From Eulemur rufifrons (lineage: Eukaryota > Chordata > Mammalia > Primates > Lemuridae): a stretch of 64,000 bases of DNA. Below the pieces are notes generated by a model. That model did not search any database and was not told where the DNA came from. It saw only the letters and a list, made by a program, of their open reading frames with translations. Position numbers and translations under genes: made by a program. The DNA lies in the NCBI RefSeq assembly GCF_041146395.1, contig NC_090999.1, positions 71,801,001-71,865,000 on the forward strand, read 5' to 3'. The number at the start of each line of letters is the position of its first letter. Position 1 is the stretch's first letter. Positions 12,532-23,829 of this stretch are shown piece after piece.

Positions 12532-12869
12532 TTTATCACATATGGGATATATGTGCTCCAGAATATATACCTTGAACTTGGGGCACTGAGAATGAGGAGA
12601 AGCGGGGGAGCGTGTAGGGAAGGAAATGGTTTATACAACAGAGTAGATGCTCCAGATATAAAGCATAAGCATCCAGTGTTCCTTCTGGTTGCCCCTTTCC
12701 ATGGCTCCACTCAAATTTCCTCATGCTTTAGAGACATAAAAAGAGTTAAAAAAAATTTGTAGATAATTGAGAATAGCGATTTGAGTTTTGATCCATTTAT
12801 ATGTACATTAAAATTTGATAATGAAGCTAAATTTTTCTTCCTAACAATACTTGATGTCAGTTATTAAAG
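12532..12869. other. Unassigned sequence
   Basis: No recognised repeat. There is a small hairpin, CACATAT/ATATGTG, near 12537-12555, and a purine-rich patch at 12590-12625. Open frames on both strands here (60-69 codons) overlap each other and show no recognisable product. Confidence 0.4.
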
Positions 12870-13025
12870 AATAACACTACTATTTGTGAAGTGCTTTTTA
12901 TATGTTATTAACTAATCCTTCCATTAACTCTGTCAGTTAGATAGGACAAATGTCACCACCTCCATTTTATGGATGAAGAAATGGAGATAAGAGAGGTTAA
13001 ATGACTTGTCCAATACAAATAGCTT
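12870..13025 (+). mobile_element. MIR SINE
   Basis: It has the MIR order: 'tgtgaagtgctttttatatg', 'ttaactaatcctt', 'ccattttatggatgaagaaa', 'gagaggttaaatgacttgtc'. Truncated at the 3' end. Confidence 0.85.
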
Positions 13026-13809
13026 GTAGGCATTTTTACTGTAAAATTTCTAATTTTTTTCTATATTTACAAACAAAATAAACATGGAAAAGCTACTGAT
13101 TACAAGTTTAATACTGAATAACTCTTCCATGGGAATGGGCTGGTAGACATAAAATATAATTTATATTTTCCCCATTATTTTCTCCTTCTTTCCTTCATTG
13201 AAGAAAGTAGCAAGTTCTGTGCTTCTCTGCCATATGGAAGGTAGAAATAAAAGGTTGCCTGCCAGATGCTTCCTTTTCCAAAAACTGAAGCCCATTAACC
13301 AGATTCTGGAAGGAGGGAAAAGAGGCTGCCTTTGAGATAAATATGAAATGAGACAGTTAGTGCTTTCCCTCAGATTAAAAAGAGATTCTTAGAACATGGA
13401 AAAGGGTAGAAGTGTAGGAGCTCTTCAGCCATGGGGCACTAGTGTCCTTCTCCCTATCTCACCCCGGGTAGGTGACAATGCCCCCAGAGAAAATGGCTGT
13501 TTCTCAGCTTTCCAAAAACCCTTATGCTCCAAGCATGGCATTGAAGCACCAGGGCCATTAAAGCTGAATGGACTAAATAAATGGCATTTTGGCCAAAATA
13601 AGTGTGAACTGATAACTACTGACTTGACACACTACAAGACTCCGGCACCTGTGCCCCATGCTGTGGGGGTAGGGATACCAGCAGGAGCAAAAACGACAGA
13701 TGTTGAATTTCATGCCCACCTGGCCGTGGGACAAATTCATAGTCAAAATTGATTTGATTTAAAGAACATGAACAGATTTGATGATATTTATACATCTGAT
13801 ATTGTGGGC
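13026..13809. other. Unassigned stretch with a 118-codon open frame
   Basis: An open frame runs from ATG at 13396 to 13752 (118 codons), longer than most in this window and in a locally GC-richer patch. I recognise no domain, signal peptide or membrane segment. Residues are mixed, with several Pro/Gly and no repeats. No clear splice-site framing or promoter was seen. It is most likely a chance frame in single-copy DNA. Confidence 0.4.
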
Positions 13810-14342
13810 TATATTAGTATCCATTTACTGCTATAACCAATTACCAGAAACTTAGTGGCTTTAAACAACAAAAATGTATTACCTTATAGTTCTGGAGGTT
13901 GTTCCTAAAATTGAGGTGTTACTACTATAAAAAATAATAAAAATAAAATAAAATAAAATCGAGGTGTTGGCAGGGTTGCATTCCTTCTGGAGGCGCTAGG
14001 GGACAATCTGTTTCCTCGCTTTTTCTGGCATCCAGAGGATCCCTGCATTCCTTGGCTCTTAGCCGCTTCCTTCATCTTCAAAGCCAGCAGGGCAGTATCT
14101 TCAAATTTGTCTCTCTCTGTCTCCCTCCCTCTCTCTTTCTAACTCTGCTGGCTCCCTCCTTTCCTTGCAAGAATCCTTGTGATTACATTGGATCCACCTG
14201 GATAATCCAGACTAGCCTCCCCACCTCAAGATCCTTAACTTACATCTCCAAAGTTCCTGTCATAATGTAAGGTAACATAGTCACAGGTTTTGGATACTAG
14301 ATAGATATCTCTGGCAAGAGGGGCACTATTCTGCCTATAACA
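13810..14342 (-). mobile_element. MLT1D-like MaLR LTR
   Basis: On the plus strand it shows the reversed MLT1D landmarks in order: 'actgctataaccaattacca', 'cttagtggctttaaacaaca', 'tagttctggaggttg', 'gcattccttggctctta', 'ccacctggataatccagact', 'aagatccttaacttacatct' and 'cacaggttttggatac'. It ends ATAACA. The 72-codon open frame at 14052-14270 is just this LTR translated. A 33-bp A-rich insertion interrupts it at 13921-13953. Confidence 0.85.
13906..13968 (+). repeat. 15-bp direct repeat flanking a 33-bp A-rich insertion
   Basis: TAAAATTGAGGTGTT (13906-13920) and TAAAATCGAGGTGTT (13954-13968) flank ACTACTAT followed by (A/T)-rich AAAAT units. The MLT1D consensus has this site only once. The arrangement is that of a retroposon reduced to little more than its tail. 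Confidence 0.75.
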
Positions 14343-14959
14343 TGATTTGAGAATATTGCAAGTATATGTCATTTGGATCAGAACATAATTTTAGCTTTGT
14401 GGGGGAGAGGACAAAAAACAAGCACATAAGGGTTTATAATCCATAGCTGAAATGTTTTATTACTTTTTATTATAAAATAGTCTCATACTCATTGTGATTA
14501 ATCCAATCAGTAAAGCAAAAGTATGTATACAGTGGGAAGTAAAAATTAACTCAAAATTCCAAGGCCCATCGATAATCACTGTTAAATTTTGATGCCTATA
14601 TTTTCAAATCTTTTTCTTTCATAGAGGAATGTCACTCCATGAACACAATGACAGAATCTGATGTATGTTTCAGTCATAATGGTAGACTACATGTATCTTT
14701 GATAGAGACACAGATAGGAAAGAATTTGCTATGGGTCAAGTCCTATATGTTATTCTAAGTAATTTGTTGATTATTCATTATTTTATTGATTCACTTTGAA
14801 TGTGAAGTGTCAATTTTAATTCCTCTGCATGTTAGTCACTTCTCTTAGTGCAGGGACAGACTATCCTCTCGAGATCACCTCTTGACTGAGTCTAAATTCT
14901 TTCTAACATAAATCTTGGCACTTTATTACGTTATTCAAAACCTTATATTTAGATTTTAT
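14343..14959. other. Unassigned, possibly old LINE-derived in part
   Basis: The segment near 14515-14600 ('tatgtatacagtgggaagta', 'cgataatcactgttaa') resembles a diverged 3' LINE segment that I cannot assign. The remainder is unrecognised. Confidence 0.35.
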
Positions 14960-15085
14960 TCTACAAAAAAAATCCTTTTGGAATTGAAATTGGAATTGCC
15001 TTGAATGTATAGAGGGATTTGAAGGAAATTTTATTCATTAGGCTTTTGTATATTTAGTACAAATCTAATGTCTTTGGCTGAAAAA
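14960..15085 (-). mobile_element. L1 ORF2 fragment, antisense
   Basis: 'gaattgaaattggaattgcc' followed by 'ttgaatgtatagagggatt' is the antisense of the ORF2 region normally read as 'gggattgcattgaatctatagatcaattt'. It is short and diverged. Confidence 0.6.
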
Positions 15086-15519
15086 TTATTAGTTTTCAGG
15101 ATTTAAGAAGATAGAAAACAATCAACCAAATTAAAAAATAAGCAAACAAAACCAAAATGTGTTCTTTGTAAGACAAATAAAATAGCTGAAATTGTGGCAA
15201 GACAGATAAAGAGAAAAGTGAAATTTTATATAAAGTATGTTTTAAATAAAGCATAGATATAAGTAAAGATAGAAATCTTAACAAGGAATACAACAAAGCT
15301 TTGTATGCAAAAAACTGACATGAAATGTAAGATTTTTCTAGACATACATGTATTATCAATGACCCTATTGTACATTAAATTAAGAGTAACGATTAACCAT
15401 ATGAAAAAGACACCAAACTCAAGCTGTTCTATAAATAATTTTGTTCAAAAGTTGAAAAAACAGTAAATCCTTACCTTAGAAAAATTATTCCTGCCAAGAG
15501 AAAAATGGGAATTTCCTTT

Positions 15520-17102
15520 TCTGTTGGGTTTAAACTCAGTGATGCAAGAATCAGTCAATATATCAGTGTAATTTCCTATGCTAATAGGGTAAGGTAGAAC
15601 AAGAAAATGAGCACCTAAATAGATGGAGGAAAACATTTGATAAAATTTTAGCTATATATTTTGTTCATAACAAAAACTTAGCAAATTAGGAATGGAAGTA
15701 AACAGTCTTAATCTGATAAAGGTTATGCATTAAAACACATTTAAAATCATAACTAATGGTAAATGGTATAATGTTACTTTGGGGGCATGAAAGGAACCCT
15801 TTATTTCTTCCCAGTTTTCAAAAAAAATTGATAAGTTGACATGAAGCACAAAGGAAAATATGAAATATAGCAACTTTATTACTGTTAAAGATTCTTGAAC
15901 ATGACTTATATATGCAGCCATATTGACTTTCTAATTCTTTCTTCTTTTATTGAACTTGCTACCCAAATAAAGGCTTTCCTCTGCCTGTCTCAGTATGAGT
16001 ACTACATGGATGACTGTATAATCTGGGATTTCCAAGGGAAAGTAGTTTTGAAGAAGAGTAGCCCAGAAGGGAGGAATTTAGCAATGATCAATTCCTTCTC
16101 CTAAACTCATCAATTCATTAATATTTGGTGGCAATATCTGCATAGTGTTGTAAAGTAGGAAGTTTATGGAAATGTGAGGAGTGAGGGATACAGTTATCCC
16201 TTAATAAATTTTTTGAAGACAGGAACAAGATAGTGATTCCCATGTTATACCCACTATTCAATATTACATTGTATAACCTGGAAAATGTACTAAAACAAAA
16301 ATAAATACAGTTTAAGGAACTGAAGGAAAGAGACAAAGGTAGTTTTTATTTCCAGATGATAAATTTGTCTACATGCAAACTGGAAAAAAAATAGAAAGTG
16401 TTAGAAGAATTATCAGAGTTCCACAAAGTTGCTGGATATATTATGAACGTTGGAAATAAAATGGAAAAAATATTTTTAAAAAGGCATAAAAAATAATCTG
16501 AACAAATGAAGAGATGTACCATGTTCATTAATGAGAGTATGAATTTTAAAACAATGAAAATTTTCCTTCAAATCACTCTATATTATTCAATATAGTTCCT
16601 ATTACAATCCCAAAAAGATTTTTTTCCTGTGGAAGTTTACAAAATGATTTAAAAATTCACAGGGAAAGTAATTATTCAATTCAATTAATTGAATAATAGT
16701 TCAATAAGAAAACATAATATGAGGATTGCTTAATAAAAGAATTCAGGAGCAGATTCATACTTAAATGGAAACAACATACTTGATGTGCAATAGAGGAAGA
16801 ATAAAAGATTATTAAACAAATGATGTTGATACAACTGGCTTGCACATGAAAAAGAAATATTACCATACCATATACAGGAATAAATTATGTAAGTTATAGA
16901 ACTAATGTGAAAAAAAAATTTAAAGCAATTAGGTGAGATTATGGAGGGATGTTGTTATACTTTTTTGTTGGACATGTTCCTTAAACAAGACATTAAAAAC
17001 ATAAAGGGCAAGTTTTTAAAAAATCTGCTTCAAAATTTTAATATTCTGAGAATATATTTTTATATATTTGGCAAAGGATTACAACCAAAGTGAATCCCTT
17101 GA
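15520..17102 (+). mobile_element. Decayed L1M-type LINE, 3' half of ORF2
   Basis: ORF2 landmarks run in order on the plus strand: the 'gatgcaagaatcagtcaata' segment, 'aaaacatttgataaaatttt', 'gaagacaggaacaagatag', 'ttatttccagatgataaat', 'gttgctggatatattatgaa', 'gagatgtaccatgttcatta' and 'aacaaatgatgttgatacaa'. It ends near 'ggcaaaggattacaaccaaa'. Many stops and indels are present. About 15780-16170 does not match L1 and may be an insertion or a badly diverged stretch. No L1 3' UTR was recognised after 17102. Confidence 0.7.
16671..16697. repeat. Perfect 11-bp inverted repeat, 5-nt loop
   Basis: ATTATTCAATT (16671-16681) and AATTGAATAAT (16687-16697) are exact reverse complements around CAATT. 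It lies inside the decayed L1. Possibly fortuitous. Confidence 0.85.
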
Positions 17103-17228
17103 AAATTACACAGAATTGCAACACTGAGTACACATGCATTGACATAGTATTTTGTCAGTCTTGGAAGCAAGTTACATGACCTTAAAAATTAATGACAAGA
17201 ATCACTATTCTAGGCAACTGGTGCCAAA

Positions 17229-17269
<41 letters not shown>

Positions 17270-17566
17270 CTCTCAAGACAGCAGGAGAGGGGCCCTTAAT
17301 TGATCTGTTCTCCAAATTCCAACAACTTTGGCACTTTCCTTGGCTCTTCCATTGACCCTTGACTTTCAGGCAGAATACATTTATGCCACCCTCCTTCTCA
17401 TGCAGAAAGATTTATCTGTTACCATAGACTAGAAAGGAGATTTCGTTCCCTCAGTTTCGCACTAGGTCTCTGATGAGCTTGTTTTCTCTGAAAATTAAAA
17501 TTAGGATCAGCCAAACCTGATATTAATAGCTTGTGATTTTCTGGCATGAGCTTTATTCTTCTCCAA
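17103..17566. other. Unassigned, with CA microsatellite
   Basis: It contains the (AC)n run at 17231-17270. The rest shows no recognised repeat or exon. Confidence 0.4.
17231..17270. repeat. (AC)n microsatellite
   Basis: About 20 AC units with one G interruption (ACGCAC) near the right end. Confidence 0.95.
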
Positions 17567-17757
17567 GATTGTCAGATTTAGCAAATAAAAATACAGGAGG
17601 CCCAGTTAAATTTGATTTTTCTTTTTTGTCAAACTCAAAAACTATGACATTTTTAGCATAAGTATATCCTATGAAATATTTTGGACATGTTTATACTAAA
17701 AATTCATTTATTTGAAATTCAGATTTAACTGAAGTGCTGTAGTTTATCTGGCAAGAC
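17567..17757. mobile_element. Foldback (palindromic) interspersed element
   Basis: Two pairs of inverted arms nest around a short centre. TTTTTAGCATAAGTATATCC (17650-17669) pairs with GGACATGTTTATACTAAAAA (17683-17702). CAGTTAAATTTG (17603-17614) pairs with CAGATTTAACTG (17720-17731). The outer ends also echo each other ('tttagcaaataaaaatacag' against 'ctgtagtttatctggca'). I recognise the family as a common mammalian palindromic repeat but cannot name it. Confidence 0.7.
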
Positions 17758-18466
17758 TAGTCCTGTTTTGTGAGAAGGTTCTCACCATTGTCCACACCTA
17801 AGTAATTTGAGTATGATAGAGGTACCCATTCTATGAATCATAAGTAAGGAGTTTATTAATATTTCTCACTGACCCAAAAAATGCCTCAACTCTGGACTCT
17901 TACATTAAATTTATTACAGAAGACCAAAACCTTTCATTATTCATTATGTTCACCTTCCCAAATGATTCAGAAAAAACAAGTCATACCTTAATTCGCTAAG
18001 ATTACCAAAAGTATTCAAATCATTTAAAACTATAATTTGAGTCAAATTTCTAAAATTCCAAGAATCATAGAATTCACTCTTTGAGAAAGCTTCTTCTCCT
18101 ACCTTTACCCCCTGTAGGGAAACGGTGTGTTGCATGGAAAGAGTGACACTATTTTGAAGGGACACCTCTAGGATGAAGGATATTGGATATTTACCCATGG
18201 TATAAGATAACCCCTCATAAAGATGTTTATCTAACCTCCCTAGTAGTCATGAGTTTCTCAAGAAAGTCTGAGGCATGACCAGCTGCACTGTCTTCATCCT
18301 AAAAGCTTGCTATATACAGGATACCTTCTGGAGGGCAGGTGACAGAATCTACCATCTCACAGTAGCCTGAGACATGACTTCTGTTCATAAGTCTCTATTA
18401 AATGTTTCTATCTGAGAAAAGTGACTGCCATTTTGTAACTCAAAGAAGAAATTTAAGGATGGACAT
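17758..18466. other. Unassigned sequence
   Basis: No recognised repeat or gene. An 82-codon minus-strand frame (17950-18198) has no recognisable product. Confidence 0.4.
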
Positions 18467-18963
18467 TGTGCTAGACAAAATAATGACTCCCCAAAGATGC
18501 CTATGTCCTAATACATGGAACCTATAAATATGTCTGTTACGTGGCAAAGGGAAATTAAATGTACAGATGGAATTAAGATTGATAGGTAACCTTCAGATAA
18601 ATAACTTATCCTGAGATATTTAGTGGGGTCAATGTAATCACAAGAATCCTATTGTAAGGGGGAAGACAAGGAGCCATCAGAGTCAGAGAGAGATTTAAAG
18701 ATGCCGTATTGCTGGTTTTGAAGATGAAAAAAGGAACCATAAGTCAAGGAATGCAGGAGCCTATGGAAGCTAGAAAAGGGAAAATAAATGGATTCTCCCC
18801 TAGCACCTCCAATAGGAATACAGCTCTGTTGAGACTTTGGTTTTAGCACAGTGAAACCCTTTTTGGACTTCTGACCTTCAGAACTGTAAAATAATAAACT
18901 TGTGTTGTTTTAAGCCACTAAGTTTCTGATAATTTTTTCAGCTGTAATAGGAATTCAATATAA
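18467..18963 (+). mobile_element. MLT1-type (MaLR) LTR
   Basis: Landmarks run in LTR order: 'ctccccaaagatgcctatg', 'tcctaatacatggaacct', 'cagagtcagagagagattt', 'tcaaggaatgcaggagcct', 'ggattctcccctagcacct', 'tggacttctgaccttcagaa', the polyadenylation region 'aataataaacttgtgttgtt', and 'taagccactaagtttctg'. No retroviral internal region adjoins, so it is a solo LTR. Orientation is opposite to the LTR at 13810. Confidence 0.85.
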
Positions 18964-19049
18964 TCCATATAACATAAAAAATTTCCAATGCTTAGGCTAA
19001 AGTTTCTCTCTTCAAAGTCAGTGGGTTGGATTGGTGTATCTAATTTTTA

Positions 19050-19245
19050 GCCACCATTTATTGGAGCTTGCTGTATGTGAATACTTTCCTAAGTGCTTTA
19101 CATGCTTCATTTCATTTTTCCTTCAACCAATCAGCTCCCTTTATGGATAAAAAGACTGAACCTCAGAGAGGTGAGTTAATTTGCCCATCTTTGATAAGTG
19201 AAATAAATCTATCAGAATCTAAAAGCCCTTAACTGTTAAATTATA
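19050..19245 (+). mobile_element. MIR SINE
   Basis: 'ccatttattggagcttgctg', 'cctaagtgctttacatgctt', 'cctcagagaggtgagttaat' and 'ttgcccatctttgata' fit MIR in order. Confidence 0.8.
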
Positions 19246-20289
19246 CTTCATCTTCATTAGTGCAAATAGCTTACATGTGATGTGCACATACTTAAAAGAA
19301 GTAAGTAAGTTTTTTTGGGAGGAGAGGGTAAAATGTTCTCAAGGGTATGAAGATTAAAGAAGATAATAGGAGGACTTTGGGTTAAGAAAAGTTCGCCTAT
19401 ATCATTTATAATTTTATAATGTGGGGAGATATTTCTTAAGAGACACTATACATGTTTCCTGGCAGGCTAGTCCTGAGAGCTATATTTTACATGGATCAAA
19501 AGTTGCATCCTTTCTTGCTTCATGCTAATGTTGACATTTTGTTATATATTTAAAAAGAGATTTTAATGCTAATTCAAATTATGATCTTAATGTATGTTGG
19601 TTGTACTTTTAGGCTTGATAAAAACATAAGTCATAAACATTACCCTAGATGTAAGCTTGCTAGAAGAGAAGTCAATAGACTGTCTAAATAGTGTATAGGA
19701 ACAGCTATCATAAGGCCAGAATAAAACAAAACTTATTTTTGCCCAGACTTCACTGTATGATCAGGGCTTGCTTATGCAATAAAAGATGTGAAGGAATTTA
19801 TTTTACTACTTAATTTCAAAATTCTCTGACACATTTTTACTTTGTTTTTTCCACTAAAATCTATTTTGAAACAAACAGAATCATGATTAAGATGTCTTTT
19901 ATTCTATTCTTCTGTTTGGTTCTTTGGTCTATCTCCTACATGAATATAATCCCTTTGAGAACTGGGATATATCTCATTATCTCTTTATTCCCAGACAGAG
20001 AATGTGGTGGACCCAACATAAATGATAAGTGTGTATAATAATCAGTGTAACATAAGGTGTATTGTACTTATAACCAATATTTCAGAAAGTGTTAAGTTTC
20101 TGGGGAAAAATGAGAATTGATTGAAAACTAAGAGAAGCAGTTAAATTGCTCTAATAGATATCTTTTTTCTTTCTTTTTTTTCACTTCTTAAAAATTGAAT
20201 ATAGTGATATTCTATTTCTGTTTCTTACACCAAGAAGTAGTGTTTTGCATCTGATGGATGATATCCCTATCTTTACCAGTTTTAAAGCC
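19246..20289. other. Unassigned, with a possible L2 tip
   Basis: Around 19930-19995, 'cctacatgaatataatccct' and 'tatctctttattcccag' faintly resemble the L2 3' end, too weakly to annotate separately. The rest is unrecognised AT-rich DNA. Confidence 0.35.
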
Positions 20290-20640
20290 TAATATCTCAT
20301 CTATTGCCCATGAAAGAAAAGCTGACCCAGTCTGGCTAAGGTAAGTTGGCTCACCTTACTGAAAAGTCCTAGAATACGGCTGGATTCATGGGCTAACACA
20401 TGTCATCAGAGTTCAACTTTCTCCCCTCTTTTAGCTCTGCCTTCTATTGTGCTGGATTTATTCCTCCAGGAGTCAAACTCATAGCATCACAAAACCAATT
20501 TTAGGGAGGAAGAGAGAGAGCCTGCTTTTTAGATGTGAGATGTGTTGCCATAATTGGTCTGATGTGGATCTTGTGCACTTTCTGAACCAATCCTGTGGCT
20601 GAACAGATGCTAAATCAATTGGGTAAGTATAAATTATGCA
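20290..20640. mobile_element. Interspersed repeat of unnamed class
   Basis: The sequence of motifs 'gaaaagtcctagaatacggc', 'tggattcatgggctaacaca', 'tgtcatcagagttcaac' and 'tctgaaccaatcctgtggct' matches a common mammalian repeat I recognise by its phrases but cannot classify. Confidence 0.45.
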
Positions 20641-22750
20641 TTTCATACCTGGCGATGAATTCAGTCTTACTAGACCAAATTAGAAAGATAGAACAAGAGA
20701 GGAGACATCATTATCTCAAGAGGGGAGGGTAAATGCTAGACTGTAAAATCAGCAAATAATCGCTAGGTCTAATTTTTCTTGACCCTGCTTTACAACCAAA
20801 GTGTGAGAAAAACAGTCATGCTTGATTATTTTGACAAATGGCACTGGGCACTCTCTTTGCCTGGTCAGGATGAATTGAGTTTAGTGTTTCCTTAGAGGGT
20901 TGTAGAATTTACTTGACCTTTGTAAGAGTAACAGTTACCACCACTGCCATCAGCTCGAATCAAACTGGTTCTCTATAGTCAAGTGAAAAGTTGCTGAACA
21001 ATACCTCTTCTATAAGCAGTTTACAATAAAAGATGACACACAGAAGAATTAAAATAGCTGTTAATTTTAGATTCTTGCTAGTTTTCGTTACAAGAAAGAA
21101 TTTAATTAACTTCAGTTTGGGTAGATAGCAGAATAGAACATCTGCTTTCTTGATCTAGAGGGAGTTCGAATCAAAGTTTTGAGCCATTAAAATAGAAGGG
21201 TTGGGAAACCCGATTGAACTTTATAGCAGATGAACACGTGCCAAAATATTACTTTCCTAAAGCTACCTAGATGACTAGCTCAAGTTCTTTCGGACTGGTT
21301 TAATGGTAGAGTCGGTTTGTTATCAATCAAGGGAAACCATAAACGTGTTCATCTTTATTTATGAGTTTTATGTAATTTAAAATTATGTAGTAACCTTCTT
21401 AGAGAGAAACAGATTTGAGGAAACCAAGTTTAGTAACTTAAGTGACCAAGTATATTTACTCATTGAGGTGAACTTTTAATCAATTTCTGTTAAATGGCAA
21501 CATCATTGGAATCCAAGGACATGAGTCTCATTTACCCCTCACATTGTCTTACTAATTGAAGTCAAATGAGTAAGAGTCATGCATTACATTTGGTGCCATG
21601 ATGTGTATAGTTCTGTGGTTTGATTTCTAAACCACAGAGCTCACTGATGTGGCAATATGATACACTAAGAGCTCAGCTAACAGAAAATGGTACACAATGT
21701 ATATGAGACACACTCCTCTGAAATACGGTTCAATGAAAGATAGTTTAGGGCTCCCTGAATGAATTACAGCCTGGTAAGATGCTGCTATAAAAGCAGCAAA
21801 ACCATTAGCATAGACAGTAGAGATGCTAGTCTGGAATGCTTTTATATGCCAATTTAATGTTTGTGATTATGCTGCACAGATTCAGTCCTTCATAAACCCA
21901 TTTCTATGGTAACAGGGAAGTGTTGAAAGCCCACAGCATATAACTAAGACTTTCAAACATTCTGACTAGTCTAAAGAATATGTTATCTTCTTTTAATGCA
22001 CAAATTTGAAAAATTGAAAATCACTGAATAACACATGAAATAGAAGATCTGACATCTTACAGTTAAGCCTGCTGAAAGCCTTATTTGATCGCTTATTAAA
22101 AGCATCTGGTATATTTAAAAGTAAGACGAGAGAGGACAAAAAAAAGAGTTGAGACTGTAAAATGCTCTAGTCCAAATAAGCCTTCAGCGCTTTGGTGGTA
22201 GTAAGGAAATATAGCCAATGTTCCTGCTGGAATTTACTTTTAGGATCCCTTGCAATTTTTTGAATGGGATATTGTGAGATGCAGCACAAAGATTTCAGGA
22301 ACAAATAAACAAACAGAAGATGATCCATGGAAACTTTTAATAATCTGATAGCCTTGTAAATGCTTTCTTCAGAAATTAACTTTGGGAACTTTGGTATTTA
22401 TTTTCTCATAACAAGGGTGAATCGATTATTGAATGGTTGAGAGCACACAACGCATATTGATCTGTTCATGCATAGCCACTTTCTCCCAGCAGGCACCTTG
22501 CTGCCTGCAACATATTTTTAAATAGGATTACTACTCATTAAATTACAATGACCTGGGACAACGGTCAAAAAAAAAAAAAAAAATTGCCTGGGTTCATTGT
22601 GGTTTGAAGCATCGCCATGGATTCTCAGTGGCTTGTTTTCCCTAGTGGAAGTTGATCTGGTGAATATATATAAATGACTGCTTCGATGTCTAGAATTTAG
22701 TTAATAAAACCTCCACATTTTTGTACCTACAACTGAAACTTAAACATGGC
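20640..22750. other. Repeat-poor interval, candidate conserved noncoding DNA
   Basis: About 2.1 kb without a recognisable transposon, microsatellite (except A17 at 22567-22583) or open frame worth reporting. Candidate factor sites visible by eye are an E-box CACGTG at about 21236, inverted RUNX-type motifs at 21612-21638, an X-box-like CTATGGTAAC at about 21903, and ATCGATTA near 22421. Constraint cannot be shown from one genome. The candidacy rests on the lack of repeats and on motif content. Confidence 0.4.
21612..21638. promoter_or_regulatory. Inverted pair of RUNX-type motifs
   Basis: TCTGTGGTTT (21612-21621) and AAACCACAGA (21629-21638) form a perfect 10-bp inverted repeat with a 7-nt spacer. 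Each arm carries TGTGGT, the core bound by RUNX factors. Binding is inferred from the motif only. Confidence 0.4.
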
Positions 22751-23829
22751 CAAAGTTTTATATCACAATTACAAAAGGTTTTAAGGCATCCTTGTTAAAC
22801 AATATATATTTTTAATAGGAACAGCTGATATTTTGTGTAGCAATCTATGGGCTACTGATCCAAAAAATTAGACTTTAATTTTAGTCAACTTTGGGATGCT
22901 GATGTATATACAAATCTGTATTCTTGACCATGTTTTGTCATATGTGCTATATAAAGCAATCTTTTATAAATCAGCAGAGACAGAGTAACTATGTTCCTTG
23001 ATTTTATTAGCTGAGGGGATTTTTTTTCTTTTGTTTCCCTTCTTGTTTGTTTAAGGCAGAGAAAGGCAATCACTTTAAAAATGGACCAGAGTTTTAAAGG
23101 AAGTATTTGGATTAAAAGATCATAGGAATAGGCAGAGGCATAATGTGGACACATTAACATTTTCCCAAAAGTTATATATTGTTCAGATAGTCATTCTTGA
23201 CCATTGACAAGAAAGATTATAAAGGTCAATGTTACTCTCTTCCTGTCTATACATTATTATTCCATGATTTAACTTATATTTCCACTTACAATCTATTTTG
23301 TAATTTTTCCCTTCTCCTTGCTGATACATGGACACTTGGTATCGAGTATCAAATCTTTCTCTGAGAAATCCAAGGCCCAGGTTATGATAAAAATTTTTGT
23401 GGTCCCACATTCTTACTCAGATGTCTTTTAACTCCATATCTACCAGCTTCCTCATTATACACTTTTATTCATAGGGACTTTTTATTAGTAGAAAGATCAT
23501 TCACCTCTTTGGTTAACATTTTCACTCCATAAGCTTTTTAAATAAGAAAAAAGAAAGAAAAAAAAAAAAGAAAGATCATGGAATCTCTTCATTACTTCTG
23601 ACAGCCTGGGGCAAGTCACAAAAGCTCCTATGATACAGTGTCAGGATCACAAAGTCAATCACAAAGTATAAATTTACTTTTCTTTGGGCATCATGTAATC
23701 TGGTTTCTGTTTTGACTTCCAGAATCATGTTTAATTCCAAGTCTTCTGTTTCTCTGAAGTTCCAGTTCTTGCCAAACGCCTTTGTTCTGTTGTGACTCTG
23801 ACGTCCACATGTTTACTTGAACTATTGTA
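22751..23829. other. Unassigned sequence with A-rich patch
   Basis: No gene or named repeat. A GAAA/A-rich tract lies at about 23546-23575. Open frames of 91 and 75 codons on the minus strand (22885-23160, 23183-23410) have no recognisable product. Confidence 0.4.

Noticed and set aside
15096..15359. 87-codon minus-strand hydrophobic frame
   Set aside because: Antisense to A-rich sequence beside a decayed L1; no domain.
14960..17102. A twin-primed L1 formed by the antisense piece at 14960 and the sense piece at 15520
   Set aside because: The antisense piece comes from an ORF2 position also present in the sense piece, so they are not complementary halves of one insertion.
17221..17270. Regularly spaced repeats as a CRISPR-like array
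   Set aside because: It is a CA dinucleotide microsatellite in mammalian DNA.
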